Assembly (NCBI RefSeq): GCF_004331415.1
Contig: NZ_SJOP01000006.1
Coordinates: 62,001 to 126,000 of the forward strand
Direction: 5' to 3'
DNA length: 64,000 nucleotides
Source of the DNA: Kosakonia quasisacchari
GTDB lineage: Bacteria > Pseudomonadota > Gammaproteobacteria > Enterobacterales > Enterobacteriaceae
Below are positions 8,249 to 17,687 of this stretch, in pieces (position 1 is the first letter of the stretch; every line of letters starts with the position of its first letter). Under the pieces are notes generated by a model. The model saw only the letters and a program-made list of their open reading frames with translations, was not told where the DNA came from and did no database searches. Made by a program: the position numbers and the translations under genes.

Positions 8249-9262
8249 ATGGTCACAATGCTGGATGTCTCATTGCGCGCGGGCGTTTCAAAAGCAACGG
8301 TTTCCCGCGTGCTGAACGGTACGGGTCAGGTAAAAGAGAGCACCCGCATTCAGGTTTTTAAGGCGATGGAAGAGCTGGACTATCGGCCCAACTTTCTTGC
8401 CCGCTCGCTGGCAAACCGCACCAGCAACAGCATTGGCCTGGTGGTATCCAGTTTTGACGGTTTTTATTTTGGCCGCTTATTGCAGCAGGCGTCACGCCAG
8501 GCGGAATTGCACGGCAAACAGTTAATTGTCACCGACGGTCACGATACGCCAGAGCGGGAAGAGCTGGCGGTGCAGATGCTGGCAGACAGGCGCTGCGACG
8601 CCATTATCCTTTACACCCGGTTTATGAGTGAAAAGGCGATCTTAACGCTTATTGATGCCACACCAATGCCGCTGATCGTTATCAACCGCGAGCTATTCCA
8701 GGCGCACGACAAATGCGTGTTCTTCGAGCAGCAGGACGCGGCCTTCCAGGCGGTGGATTACCTGATCACACAGCATCACCGGGATATTGCCTGCATCACC
8801 GCACCCATCCACACGCCGACCGGTAAAGCGCGGTTGATGGGTTATCGCAAGGCGCTGGAAAAGCACGGCATTCGCTGGGATCCGGCAAAAGTGAAATACG
8901 GTGACTCCACCATGACGCGCGGGTATGAGCTGTGCCAGCAGATGTTGCAGGAAGGGGTAACGTTCAGCGCGCTGTTTGCGTGTAACGACGATATGGCGCT
9001 GGGCGCCTCAAAGGCTATATGGCAGGCGGGTTTGCGTATTCCGCAGGATATTTCGCTGTTCGGCTTTGATGACGCGCCGAGCGCCCGCTGGCTGGAGCCG
9101 GGGCTATCGACGGTCTATTTACCGATCGATAACATGATCACCACCGCGATTGATCAGGCGATCAAACTGGTGAACAACGAACAGATCGCGGCGATCCCAC
9201 CGTTTACCGGCACGCTGGTATTGCGTGAATCAGTGGCAGCGGGACCGACCAGCAAGGCTTAG
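8249..9262 (+). CDS. LacI-family regulator, AscG-like
   Basis: A 337-residue repressor with an N-terminal helix-turn-helix (TMLDVSLRAGVSKATVSRVL) and a sugar-binding domain with the family motif LFGFDDAPSARWLEPGLS. The start MVTMLDV parallels MTTMLEV of AscG, the cellobiose/arbutin regulator of E. coli, which it resembles along its length. It is divergent from the PTS operon, so it probably controls that operon in addition to the UxuR-like protein. Its stop codon overlaps that of convergent lysA by 3 bp, marking the right junction of the inserted block. Confidence 0.88.
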   Translation: MVTMLDVSLRAGVSKATVSRVLNGTGQVKESTRIQVFKAMEELDYRPNFLARSLANRTSNSIGLVVSSFDGFYFGRLLQQASRQAELHGKQLIVTDGHDTPEREELAVQMLADRRCDAIILYTRFMSEKAILTLIDATPMPLIVINRELFQAHDKCVFFEQQDAAFQAVDYLITQHHRDIACITAPIHTPTGKARLMGYRKALEKHGIRWDPAKVKYGDSTMTRGYELCQQMLQEGVTFSALFACNDDMALGASKAIWQAGLRIPQDISLFGFDDAPSARWLEPGLSTVYLPIDNMITTAIDQAIKLVNNEQIAAIPPFTGTLVLRESVAAGPTSKA

Positions 9263-10521
9263 AGCAGCTCCAGACCGATCAGTTCTTCGATGGTCTGGCG
9301 GCGGCGAATCAACCGCGCGACACCGTTATCAAATAAGACTTCCGGCAGCAGCGGGCGGCTGTTGTAGTTCGATGACATCGAGGCACCATACGCGCCGGTA
9401 TCATGCAGCACCAGATAATCCCCGGCTTTCACTTCCGGTAGCGCGCGGGTTTCCACTTTCCCGCCCTCTTGCTGAGTAAAGACATCGCCGGATTCACACA
9501 GCGGTCCGGCAACCACGGTATCAATCAGTGGCGCATGACGAAGATCGCGCCCATCGGCGGCCAGCGCGGTAATGTGGTGGTAACTGCCGTACATCGCCGG
9601 GCGCATCAGATCGTTAAAACCGGCGTCGATCAGCACAAAGTGACGGCTGCCCATGTTTTTCACACTGCGCACTTGCGAAACCAGCACGCCAGATTCCGCC
9701 ACCAGGAAGCGCCCCGGTTCGATCTCCAGCTTCACCGCGTGTCCCAGATGTTTGGCGATTTGCTCGCGCGCCGCGTTCCACAGCCCGTAATAATGCGCGG
9801 TGTCCACCGGCTCTTCCCCTTCGTGGTAGGGAATCGACAGACCGCCGCCTGCGGAAATTGCCTGCAGATCCTGGCCGAAATCGACCACCTGGCGCACCAT
9901 TGCACCACACACTTGCTCCAGATGGCCATAATCCACGCCGGAACCGATATGCATATGAATGCCCGCCAGTTTCAACTGGTAGCGCTGCATCACCGCCAGC
10001 GCATCCGCCAGATCGCTGTACCAGATACCATGTTTGCTGTTTTCGCCGCCAGTATTGGTTTTTTGGCTGTGGCCGTGACCAAAACCTGGGTTAACGCGTA
10101 ACCACACGCGATGGCCCGGCGAGACCGCGCCAAGCTGCTCCAGCATATCCACCGAACCGGCGTTCACCGCAATACCCAGTTCGCTCACCCGCGCGATGGT
10201 CGCGTCGTCCAGCACATCGGCGGTAAAAACGATATCGTCCGGGTGCGTTTGCGGATCGTAACCCGCTGCCAGCGCACGTTCGATCTCCCCCAGCGAAACG
10301 GAATCGACTTTCACGCCCTGCTCGCGCATCAAGCGCAGAATATGAATGTTCGAACAGGCTTTTTGCGCAAAACGCACCACGTCGAACGCGCGCAGTTTGG
10401 CGATTTGTGCGCGAATGATTTGCGCGTCATAAACCCATACCGGGCAGCCAAATTCAGCAGGTAAGCGCAGCAGATTTGCGGCGTTAAGGTCGGTTTCAGT
10501 CTGGTGTAATGAGCGTGGCAT
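9259..10521 (-). CDS. lysA: LysA, diaminopimelate decarboxylase
   Basis: PLP enzyme that makes lysine from meso-diaminopimelate, the last step of the pathway. The 420-residue product is near-identical in many blocks to E. coli LysA, including the PLP-lysine region VVRFAQKACSNIHILRLM, the HIGSGVD motif and the substrate cysteine motif GPLCESGDVF. The ATG at 10521 gives the family start MPRSLHQTETDL; an in-frame extension upstream is not needed. It is divergent from lysR, its activator gene, across 123 bp, as in E. coli. Confidence 0.97.
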   Translation of the reverse strand: MPRSLHQTETDLNAANLLRLPAEFGCPVWVYDAQIIRAQIAKLRAFDVVRFAQKACSNIHILRLMREQGVKVDSVSLGEIERALAAGYDPQTHPDDIVFTADVLDDATIARVSELGIAVNAGSVDMLEQLGAVSPGHRVWLRVNPGFGHGHSQKTNTGGENSKHGIWYSDLADALAVMQRYQLKLAGIHMHIGSGVDYGHLEQVCGAMVRQVVDFGQDLQAISAGGGLSIPYHEGEEPVDTAHYYGLWNAAREQIAKHLGHAVKLEIEPGRFLVAESGVLVSQVRSVKNMGSRHFVLIDAGFNDLMRPAMYGSYHHITALAADGRDLRHAPLIDTVVAGPLCESGDVFTQQEGGKVETRALPEVKAGDYLVLHDTGAYGASMSSNYNSRPLLPEVLFDNGVARLIRRRQTIEELIGLELL

Positions 10522-10644
10522 GATGACTCCGGGCAACAAAATTTTTACTGATTACGCCACAGCGCGAAGAGAATAAAAAATATCGTTTTATCGCAACTCT
10601 ATGCAAAAATGATATGGATAACGTTCTGAAACCGGATCCCGCCC

Positions 10645-11571
10645 ATGCCCGCTGTCAATCTGCGCCATATCGAAATCTTTCACGCCGTGATGACCGCCGG
10701 CAATCTGACGGAAGCCGCCGCGCTGCTGCATACCTCGCAACCGACGGTGAGCCGTGAGCTGGCACGCTTTGAAAAAGTGCTGGGGCTGAAACTGTTCGAG
10801 CGCACGCGTGGGCGTTTACAACCGACGGTGCAAGGCTTGCGGTTATTTGAAGAGGTGCAGCGTTCCTGGTACGGGCTGGACCGAATTGTCAGCGCCGCCG
10901 AAAGCCTGCGAGAGTTCCGCCAGGGGGAGCTTTCCATCGCGTGTCTGCCGGTGTTCTCACAATCATTTTTACCACTGCTGCTGCAGCCGTTTATGGCGCG
11001 CTACCCGGATGTCAGCCTGAATATCGTGCCGCAGGAGTCGCCGTTGCTGGAGGAGTGGCTGTCAGCGCAGCGCCACGATCTGGGCTTAACCGAAACGCTC
11101 AGCACCCCGGCAGGCACCGAGCGCACCCCACTGCTCACCTGCAATGAAGTCTGCGTGATGCCGCAGGATCATCCGCTAGCACGCAAAGCGGTGTTAACAC
11201 CGGCAGATTTTCAGGGTGAGAATTACATCAGTTTGTCACGCTCCGACAGCTACCGGCAGTTGCTGGACGCGCTATTTAATGAGCATCAGGTGAAGCGACG
11301 CATGGTGCTGGAAACGCACAGCGCCGCCTCGGTGTGCGCGATGGTGCGCGCCGGGGTGGGAATTTCGGTGGTTAACCCGCTGACGGCACTGGATTACGCG
11401 GCCAGCGGCGTCGCGGTGCGTCGTTTCAGTATTGATGTACCGTTTACGGTGAGCCTGATCCGCCCACTGCATCGCCCCGCTTCCGCGCTGGTCGAGGCGT
11501 TTACCGCCCATTTACAGGCAGCCATGCCGCTAGTCAGCGGGCCGCTGGCTGCCATGCTGGACGAATCTTAA
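10645..11571 (+). CDS. lysR: LysR, activator of lysA
   Basis: Founding member of the LysR family, 308 residues. The winged helix-turn-helix ([20 protein letters not shown]) is at the N terminus and is followed by a type-2 periplasmic-binding-like effector domain that senses diaminopimelate. Divergent placement from lysA is the classical arrangement. The 3' end overlaps the convergent racX stop by 4 bp. Confidence 0.95.
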   Translation: MPAVNLRHIEIFHAVMTAGNLTEAAALLHTSQPTVSRELARFEKVLGLKLFERTRGRLQPTVQGLRLFEEVQRSWYGLDRIVSAAESLREFRQGELSIACLPVFSQSFLPLLLQPFMARYPDVSLNIVPQESPLLEEWLSAQRHDLGLTETLSTPAGTERTPLLTCNEVCVMPQDHPLARKAVLTPADFQGENYISLSRSDSYRQLLDALFNEHQVKRRMVLETHSAASVCAMVRAGVGISVVNPLTALDYAASGVAVRRFSIDVPFTVSLIRPLHRPASALVEAFTAHLQAAMPLVSGPLAAMLDES

Positions 11572-12260
11572 GAGAGCATAAAGTCCACCGCATCGGCGGC
11601 ATGCAGCGCCGCCGTATCAAACACCTTAATCGGGCAATGGGTTTCTGGTAGCAGCAGGCCGATTTCGGTACAACCAAAAATGACCCCTTCTGCGCCTTCG
11701 CCAGCCAATTTTTTGATTAAATTGACAAAATAGTAGCGAGACTCATCGGTAAATGTCCCCATACACAGCTCACTAAAGATGATGTCGTTAATGCGCTCGC
11801 GCTCTTCCGGGCCTGGCACGGAGGTTTCGATGCCAAACTGTTTTTCCAGGCGGCCACGATAAAAATCCTGTTCCATGGTGTAGCGAGTGCCCAGCAACGC
11901 GACATTGCGCATGCCTGCGTTTTCAATCGCCCGCCCGGTCGCGTCTGCAATGTGCAGGAACGGAATATGGCAACGCTCTTCAATTTGTCCGGCGACTTTG
12001 TGCATGGTGTTGGTACACAGCACAATCGCCTGTGCGCCTGCCTGCTCCAGACCCGCCGCCGCCTGGGCTAAGATCTCGCCGGCTTTGTGCCACTGTGCTG
12101 TTGCCTGGCAGGTTTCAATTTCATGGAAATCCAGGCTGTGCAGAAGCAAGCTGGCGGAGTGCAAGCCGCCGAGGCGGGCTTTCACACCCTCATTAATCAG
12201 GCGGTAATAAGGAACGGTTGATTCCCAGCTCATACCGCCCAGCAGTCCTATCGTTTTCAT
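11568..12260 (-). CDS. racX: RacX/YgeA, broad-specificity amino-acid racemase
   Basis: Asp/Glu racemase superfamily protein of 230 residues, the same length as E. coli YgeA. The two catalytic cysteines are visible in CTNTMHK and FGCTEIGLL. The N terminus [19 protein letters not shown] is diagnostic. Neighbour order lysR-racX-araE is ancestral; here the kdgF-tog-ogl block separates racX from araE. Confidence 0.94.
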   Translation of the reverse strand: MKTIGLLGGMSWESTVPYYRLINEGVKARLGGLHSASLLLHSLDFHEIETCQATAQWHKAGEILAQAAAGLEQAGAQAIVLCTNTMHKVAGQIEERCHIPFLHIADATGRAIENAGMRNVALLGTRYTMEQDFYRGRLEKQFGIETSVPGPEERERINDIIFSELCMGTFTDESRYYFVNLIKKLAGEGAEGVIFGCTEIGLLLPETHCPIKVFDTAALHAADAVDFMLS

Positions 12261-12365
12261 CGCTTGTCTCCGTCTGGTTTAGCGCTCAGTCAATCAAAGT
12301 TGTGATCGACTTTCAACTTCTCTGGCCTCGCGTTTATTTTTATAGAACGCTGAGATAAGTTATTT

Positions 12366-12380
12366 TGAAACAACGTTTCA
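12366..12380. promoter_or_regulatory. KdgR box upstream of kdgF
   Basis: TGAAAC-AAC-GTTTCA is a perfect palindrome matching the KdgR consensus core, 50 bp before the kdgF start codon. KdgR represses pectin-catabolic genes until 2-keto-3-deoxygluconate appears. Confidence 0.8.
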
Positions 12381-12429
12381 TCATTTACTCTATCTTCATC
12401 ACTAACGATACCTACTACAGGACACTCCG

Positions 12430-12756
12430 ATGTTTATCTTCCATAAAGACACTCAGCTTGATGATCTGGGCAACGGCGTTAGCCGCCGTATTCTTGCCCA
12501 TGACGGCAAAATGATGGCGGTCGAAGTCATGTTCGAACAAGGCGCCATCGGCCCAATGCACAACCATCCTCATGAACAACTTACTTACGTCTTATCCGGC
12601 GAGTTCGAATTTACCATTGGTGATGAGAAACATATCGTCACCGCAGGCGATACACTTTATAAGGAACCGCACATTATGCACGGATGTGTGTGTCTGAAGG
12701 CCGGTACGCTGCTCGATACCTTTACACCAGTACGTGAAGATTTTTTAAAACGTTGA
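12430..12756 (+). CDS. kdgF: KdgF, cupin for conversion of unsaturated uronate
   Basis: A 108-residue single-domain cupin. KdgF proteins linearise the 4,5-unsaturated uronate released by oligogalacturonide lyases into the keto form used by KduI. The metal-binding cupin motif MHNHPHEQLTYVLSGEFEF is at residues 43-61, with a second His near MHGC. The start is set by AGGA 7 bp upstream. It is first in the pectin cluster, has its own KdgR box and is followed by a hairpin terminator. Confidence 0.92.
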   Translation: MFIFHKDTQLDDLGNGVSRRILAHDGKMMAVEVMFEQGAIGPMHNHPHEQLTYVLSGEFEFTIGDEKHIVTAGDTLYKEPHIMHGCVCLKAGTLLDTFTPVREDFLKR

Positions 12757-12775
12757 TCGCGCCCTAAAATATTTT

Positions 12776-12804
12776 ACGCCTCCCATAATTAGGGGGGCGT
12801 TTTT
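12776..12804 (+). terminator. Terminator after kdgF
   Basis: Stem ACGCCTCCC / GGGGGGCGT (one wobble pair), 7-nt loop, then TTTT. It separates kdgF from the tog operon. Confidence 0.7.
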
Positions 12805-12962
12805 ATTTATAGACCCATAAAAATAGTTCGCCGGATAATCGTTTAAGTATCATATGATTTCATTTAGCAATATTTAATGCGTTAGGCTGTTTCGTAAATC
12901 GTCTCGCTTATTGGCTATAAACCCGCTGTTTTTCGACAAAAATGACACCCACCTCACTTAAT

Positions 12963-12977
12963 TGAAACATCGTTTCG
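12963..12977. promoter_or_regulatory. KdgR box, distal, tog operon
   Basis: TGAAAC-ATC-GTTTCG lies in the 505-bp gap upstream of togM, one mismatch from the palindrome core. The gap is otherwise AT-rich and shows no gene. Confidence 0.7.
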
Positions 12978-13038
12978 ACTCCGATCACATTTCACGAATT
13001 AATCGAATGACGCCAATTTAAAACTCAATAAAATATTT

Positions 13039-13053
13039 TAAAACGACGTTTCA
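13039..13053. promoter_or_regulatory. KdgR box, proximal, tog operon
   Basis: TAAAAC-GAC-GTTTCA, one mismatch from the palindrome, 76 bp downstream of the first tog box. Paired boxes are common in strongly repressed KdgR targets. A TGTGA half-site at about 13151 could belong to a CRP site but lacks a good partner. Confidence 0.6.
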
Positions 13054-13261
13054 CAAACAGAGAACGCAAGTTCAAAGGATTCTAAAACCCGGAATATCGT
13101 GAGTAATTTCCGCGAGTTATAGATTCAAAACGCATTGATTCAATTGATATTGTGATCAAGCGCACGCGCAGAGCCTGTTTTAACCCTCAGACGCCCAGGC
13201 GGAGGGGGAAAAAAGTTAATCTCCGAATCCGTATTACACATTGTTCGCCAGGTAGGTATGT

Positions 13262-14152
13262 ATGAATGAAAACAGACTACTGGGATTGGCCTGGATATCA
13301 CCCTACGTTATTGGGTTGATAGTCTTTACGGCTTTCCCATTCATCTCATCGTTCTTTCTCAGTTTTACTGAGTATGACCTGATGAGCCCGCCGGTATTTA
13401 ACGGCATTGAGAATTATCGCTACATGTTTACCGAAGACACGCTCTTCTGGAAATCAATGGGCGTCACGTTCGCGTATGTATTTTTGACAATCCCGCTGAA
13501 GCTCGCCTTCGCGCTGGGCATTGCCTTTGTGCTCAACTTTAAACTTCGCGGCATCGGTTTTTTCCGTACGGCTTACTACATTCCGTCCATTCTCGGGAGC
13601 TCCGTGGCGATCGCCGTACTGTGGCGCGCACTGTTCGCAATCGATGGTCTGCTTAACAGCTTTATCGGCGTGTTTGGTCTGGATCCGATTAACTGGCTCG
13701 GCGAACCGTCGCTGGCGCTGATGTCCGTTACCCTGCTGCGCGTCTGGCAGTTCGGTTCCGCGATGGTCATCTTCCTTGCTGCGCTGCAAAACGTGCCGCA
13801 ATCTCAGTATGAAGCGGCAATGATCGATGGCGCCAGCAAATGGCAGATGTTTATGAAAGTCACCGTGCCGCTGATTACGCCGGTTATTTTCTTCAACTTC
13901 ATCATGCAGACCACGCAGGCGTTTCAGGAATTTACCGGCCCGTATGTCATTACCGGCGGCGGCCCGACCTATTACACCTATCTGTTCTCGCTCTACATCT
14001 ACGACACCGCCTTCAAGTACTTCGATATGGGCTACGGTGCGGCGCTGGCCTGGGTTCTGTTCCTGGTCGTAGCAGTCTTTGCCTCCATTGCCTTTAAGTC
14101 TTCGAAATACTGGGTGTTCTACTCTGCCGATAAGGGAGGCAAAAATGGCTGA
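13262..14152 (+). CDS. togM: TogM, oligogalacturonide ABC transporter permease
   Basis: A 296-residue inner-membrane permease of the MalF/UgpA type with about six transmembrane helices. The EAA loop that contacts the ATPase is visible as YEAAMIDGASKWQMFMKVTVP. The assignment rests on the order permease-permease-ATPase-binding protein flanked by kdgF and ogl, as in the togMNAB operon of pectinolytic enterobacteria. The 3' end overlaps togN by 8 bp. Confidence 0.88.
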   Translation: MNENRLLGLAWISPYVIGLIVFTAFPFISSFFLSFTEYDLMSPPVFNGIENYRYMFTEDTLFWKSMGVTFAYVFLTIPLKLAFALGIAFVLNFKLRGIGFFRTAYYIPSILGSSVAIAVLWRALFAIDGLLNSFIGVFGLDPINWLGEPSLALMSVTLLRVWQFGSAMVIFLAALQNVPQSQYEAAMIDGASKWQMFMKVTVPLITPVIFFNFIMQTTQAFQEFTGPYVITGGGPTYYTYLFSLYIYDTAFKYFDMGYGAALAWVLFLVVAVFASIAFKSSKYWVFYSADKGGKNG

Positions 14153-15047
14153 TATCCAACATCTCACGCCGGGCATGAAAGAAGCCGAACGTGAAGTGGC
14201 GCGCACGCTGCGCCGCGAGAAAATCAGCGCATGGATTCGCTATACAATCCTGCTCTTTGTCGGCCTGTTAATGCTCTACCCGCTGGCGTGGATGTTCTCG
14301 GCATCGTTCAAACCGAACCACGAGATCTTCACCACGCTGGGACTGTGGCCAACCCACGCCACCTGGGACGGCTTTATCAACGGCTGGAAAACCGGCACGG
14401 AATACACCTTCGGTCACTACATGCTCAACACCTTTAAGTATGTGATCCCGAAAGTGATTCTGACCATTATCTCTTCCACCATTGTGGCTTACGGCTTTGC
14501 CCGCTTTGAGATCCCGTGGAAGAACTTCTGGTTCGGTACGCTTATTGCCACCATGCTGCTGCCAAGCACCGTGCTGCTGATCCCGCAATACCTGATGTTC
14601 CGTGAAATGGGCATGCTCAATAGCTATATGCCGCTGTATCTGCCAACGGCATTCGCCACCCACGGTTTCTTCGTCTTTATGTTGATTCAGTTCTTACGCG
14701 GCGTACCGCGCGACATGGAAGAAGCGGCGCAAATCGATGGCTGTAACTCCTGGCAGGTGCTCTGGTACGTGGTCGTGCCAATCCTGAAACCGGCGATTAT
14801 CTCCGTGGCGCTGTTCCAGTTCATGTGGTCAATGAACGACTTTATCGGGCCGCTGATTTATGTCTACAGCGTGGATAAATACCCGATCGCACTGGCGCTG
14901 AAAATGTCCATCGACGTCACCGAAGGGGCGCCGTGGAACGAAATTCTGGCAATGGCGAGTATCTCCATTCTGCCGTCCATCATTGTCTTCTTCCTGGCAC
15001 AGCGCTACTTCGTACAGGGCGTGACCAGCAGCGGAATTAAAGGTTAA
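14145..15047 (+). CDS. togN: TogN, oligogalacturonide ABC transporter permease
   Basis: A 300-residue MalG-type permease. The EAA loop is MEEAAQIDGCNSWQVLWYVV. The frame is open 22 codons further upstream, but the ATG at 14145 follows GGGAGG, overlaps the togM stop by 8 bp, and gives a normal N terminus with the first membrane helix near residue 30. It pairs with TogM to form the channel. Confidence 0.88.
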   Translation: MADIQHLTPGMKEAEREVARTLRREKISAWIRYTILLFVGLLMLYPLAWMFSASFKPNHEIFTTLGLWPTHATWDGFINGWKTGTEYTFGHYMLNTFKYVIPKVILTIISSTIVAYGFARFEIPWKNFWFGTLIATMLLPSTVLLIPQYLMFREMGMLNSYMPLYLPTAFATHGFFVFMLIQFLRGVPRDMEEAAQIDGCNSWQVLWYVVVPILKPAIISVALFQFMWSMNDFIGPLIYVYSVDKYPIALALKMSIDVTEGAPWNEILAMASISILPSIIVFFLAQRYFVQGVTSSGIKG

Positions 15048-15059
15048 GAGGGAAGTATC

Positions 15060-16187
15060 ATGGCTGAAGTTATTTTCAACAAACTGGAAAAGGTTTACTC
15101 CAACGGCTTCAAAGCGGTACATGGTATCGACCTGAAAATTGCCGATGGCGAATTTATGGTGATTGTCGGCCCAAGTGGCTGTGCGAAATCCACCACGCTG
15201 CGCATGCTGGCCGGCCTTGAAACCATCAGCGGCGGCGAAGTGCGCATCGGCGAGAAGATCGTTAACAACCTCGCGCCAAAATCACGCGGTATTGCGATGG
15301 TGTTCCAGAACTACGCGCTTTACCCGCACATGACGGTGCGGGAAAACCTCGCGTTCGGCCTGAAGCTCAGCAAGATGCCGAAAGATGAGATCAACAGACA
15401 AGTGGATGAAGCGGCGAAAATCCTGGAACTGGAAGAGTTGATGGACCGCCTGCCGCGCCAGCTTTCCGGTGGCCAGGCGCAGCGCGTGGCGGTTGGCCGC
15501 GCGATTGTGAAAAAGCCCGATGTGTTCCTGTTTGACGAACCGCTGTCGAACCTGGATGCCAAACTGCGCGCCTCAATGCGCATCCGTATTTCCGACCTGC
15601 ACAAGCAGTTAAAGAAATCTGGAAAACCGGCAACCACCGTCTACGTCACGCACGATCAGACCGAAGCGATGACCATGGGCGATCGCATCTGTGTGATGAA
15701 GCTCGGCCATATCATGCAGGTGGATACCCCGGACAACCTCTACCATTTCCCGAAAAATATGTTCGTAGCGGGCTTTATTGGCGCGCCGGAAATGAACATC
15801 AAACCGGCGAAGATTGTGAAAAAAGCCGACCAACTGCACATCACCGTTGGTCATGAAACGCTGGCGCTGAACGCGCGCCAGCAGGAGAAAGTCGCGGATT
15901 ACGCCGACAAAGAGGTGTTCTTTGGTGTGCGCCCGGAGTTTGTCTCCGTTTCTGACGAGCCTTATAGCGACGATTGCGGCTCCGGCGATCTGGTCCGCGT
16001 CGAGAACATGGGTCACGAGTTCTTTGTTTACCTGAAAGTCAGCGACTACGAACTGACTGCCCGAATTCCTTCTGATGAAGCTAAACCAATGATTGAAAAG
16101 GGGCTTCACCGGAAGGTGTACTTTAAGTTTGATATGAATAAATGCCATATTTTTGACGCTAAAACTGAACAGAACATTTCCTTATAA
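15060..16187 (+). CDS. togA: TogA, oligogalacturonide ABC transporter ATPase
   Basis: A 375-residue MalK/UgpC-type ATPase. Walker A reads GPSGCAKSTT, the signature is LSGGQAQRVAVGRAI, and Walker B is VFLFDEPLSNLDAKLR. The C-terminal part forms the regulatory TOBE domain. Note Ala in Walker A (GCAKST) where GCGKST is usual; this is a tolerated variant in the family. It starts 12 bp after togN. Confidence 0.9.
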   Translation: MAEVIFNKLEKVYSNGFKAVHGIDLKIADGEFMVIVGPSGCAKSTTLRMLAGLETISGGEVRIGEKIVNNLAPKSRGIAMVFQNYALYPHMTVRENLAFGLKLSKMPKDEINRQVDEAAKILELEELMDRLPRQLSGGQAQRVAVGRAIVKKPDVFLFDEPLSNLDAKLRASMRIRISDLHKQLKKSGKPATTVYVTHDQTEAMTMGDRICVMKLGHIMQVDTPDNLYHFPKNMFVAGFIGAPEMNIKPAKIVKKADQLHITVGHETLALNARQQEKVADYADKEVFFGVRPEFVSVSDEPYSDDCGSGDLVRVENMGHEFFVYLKVSDYELTARIPSDEAKPMIEKGLHRKVYFKFDMNKCHIFDAKTEQNISL

Positions 16188-16224
16188 CTAAACGAAATCA
16201 TTCGGGATGCCTCGAGGCGGCAAG

Positions 16225-16272
16225 TCGATGCATCCTAGCCGCTTACCAACGTCAGCGGCTGGGATGCATCGA
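16225..16272 (+). promoter_or_regulatory. Long stem-loop between togA and togB
   Basis: An 18-bp stem (TCGATGCATCCTAGCCGC with its complement, one G-U wobble) and a 12-nt loop in the 144-bp gap before togB. There is no T-tract. It probably stabilises or segments the mRNA so that the binding protein is made in excess, as intergenic hairpins do in maltose operons; that role is inferred. Confidence 0.6.
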
Positions 16273-16331
16273 TGTAACCACCAAAGGGGCAGTTTGAAGA
16301 ATGAAATTTAAACAAACGTTGGAGTATAAAA

Positions 16332-17621
16332 ATGAAAAAAGTGCTTACCGGCGCCATCATCTCCGCAACTCTGGGCATGTGCGCTGTACCCGCAACCGCT
16401 GCTGATAATGTTGATCTTCGTATGTCCTGGTGGGGGGGCAACGGTCGTCATCAGGTCACATTAAAAGCGCTGGAAGAGTTTCATAAACAGCATCCGGACA
16501 TTACCGTTAAATCTGAATACACCGGTTGGGACGGTCACCTCTCCCGTCTGACCACGCAAATCGCGGGCGGCACTGAGCCGGACGTGATGCAGACCAACTG
16601 GAACTGGCTGCCGATTTTCTCCAAAAATGGCGACGGTTTTTACGACCTGAACCAGGTCAAAGACATTATTGATTTAAGCCAGTTCGATGCCAAAGAGCTG
16701 CAATCCACCACCGTTGACGGCAAGCTGAACGGCATTCCGATTTCCGTCACCGCGCGCGTGTTCTACTTCAACGACGAGCAGTGGAAAAAAGCGGGTGTCG
16801 CCTTCCCGAAAACATGGGATGAGCTGTTAGCGGCGGGCAAAACCTTTGAAAGCAAACTCGGCAAACAGTACTACCCGGTCGTGCTGGAGCACCAGGATAC
16901 GCTGGCGCTGCTGAACTCCTACATGGTGCAGAAATACAACATTCCTGCCGTGGATGAAAAAGCGAAGAAATTCAGCTACACCAACGAGCAGTGGGTGGAA
17001 TTCTTCCAGATGTATAAAAAGCTGGTCGATAGCCACGTGATGCCGGACTCCAAGTATTACGCGTCGTTCGGTAAGAGCAACATGTATGAAATGAAGCCGT
17101 GGATCGAAGGTGAATGGGCGGGTACTTACATGTGGAACTCCACCATCACTAAATACTCCGATAACCTGAAGCCGCCAGCCAAACTGGTGCTGGGTGACTA
17201 CCCGATGCTGCCGGGCGCGAAAGACGCGGGTCTGTTCTTTAAACCAGCACAAATGCTGTCGATTGGTAAATCCACCAAGCATCCGAAAGAGGCTGCGCAG
17301 GTGATCAATTTCCTGCTGAACAGCAAAGAAGGCGCGGAAACACTGGGTCTGGAACGCGGCGTGCCGCTGAGCAAAGCAGCGGTGCAAACATTGACTGCCA
17401 ATGGCGCTATCAAAGAGGGCGATCCGGCCGTTGCGGGTCTGCGTCTGGCGCAGTCTCTGCCGACCAAACTCTCGGTATCGCCATACTTTGACGATCCGCA
17501 GATTGTTGCCCAGTTCGGTACCGCAATTCAGTACATCGACTATGGCCAGAAATCCGTTGAAGAAACCGCGGCCGACTTCCAGCGTCAGGCTGAGCGTATT
17601 CTGAAACGCGCCATGCGCTAA
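16332..17621 (+). CDS. togB: TogB, periplasmic oligogalacturonide-binding protein
   Basis: A 429-residue family-1 extracellular solute-binding protein with a cleavable signal peptide (MKKVLTGAIISATLGMCAVPATAA) and no lipobox cysteine. Mature-protein features include MSWWGGNGRHQVTLKALEEF and WTY/WNWLP-type aromatic clusters common in oligosaccharide binders. A GGAG site lies 8 bp before the ATG. It is followed by a strong intrinsic terminator. Confidence 0.88.
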   Translation: MKKVLTGAIISATLGMCAVPATAADNVDLRMSWWGGNGRHQVTLKALEEFHKQHPDITVKSEYTGWDGHLSRLTTQIAGGTEPDVMQTNWNWLPIFSKNGDGFYDLNQVKDIIDLSQFDAKELQSTTVDGKLNGIPISVTARVFYFNDEQWKKAGVAFPKTWDELLAAGKTFESKLGKQYYPVVLEHQDTLALLNSYMVQKYNIPAVDEKAKKFSYTNEQWVEFFQMYKKLVDSHVMPDSKYYASFGKSNMYEMKPWIEGEWAGTYMWNSTITKYSDNLKPPAKLVLGDYPMLPGAKDAGLFFKPAQMLSIGKSTKHPKEAAQVINFLLNSKEGAETLGLERGVPLSKAAVQTLTANGAIKEGDPAVAGLRLAQSLPTKLSVSPYFDDPQIVAQFGTAIQYIDYGQKSVEETAADFQRQAERILKRAMR

Positions 17622-17639
17622 GGTTTTACCGCAATGACA

Positions 17640-17671
17640 TACCCTGCCCGTTTGCGGCAGGGTATTTTTTT
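17640..17671 (+). terminator. Intrinsic terminator after togB
   Basis: A 9-bp perfect stem TACCCTGCC / GGCAGGGTA, 7-nt loop and seven T. It lies between togB and ogl, so ogl is read mainly by read-through or from its own promoter. Confidence 0.85.
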
Positions 17672-17687
17672 ATCAAAGGAGCAGGTA

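Noticed and set aside
3590..9262. Integrase-driven genomic island with att repeats
   Set aside because: No integrase, tRNA or flanking direct repeat is seen at the junctions with galR and lysA.
13141..13165. CRP site upstream of togM
   Set aside because: Only the left half TGTGA is good; the partner GCACG is too far from TCACA to claim a site.
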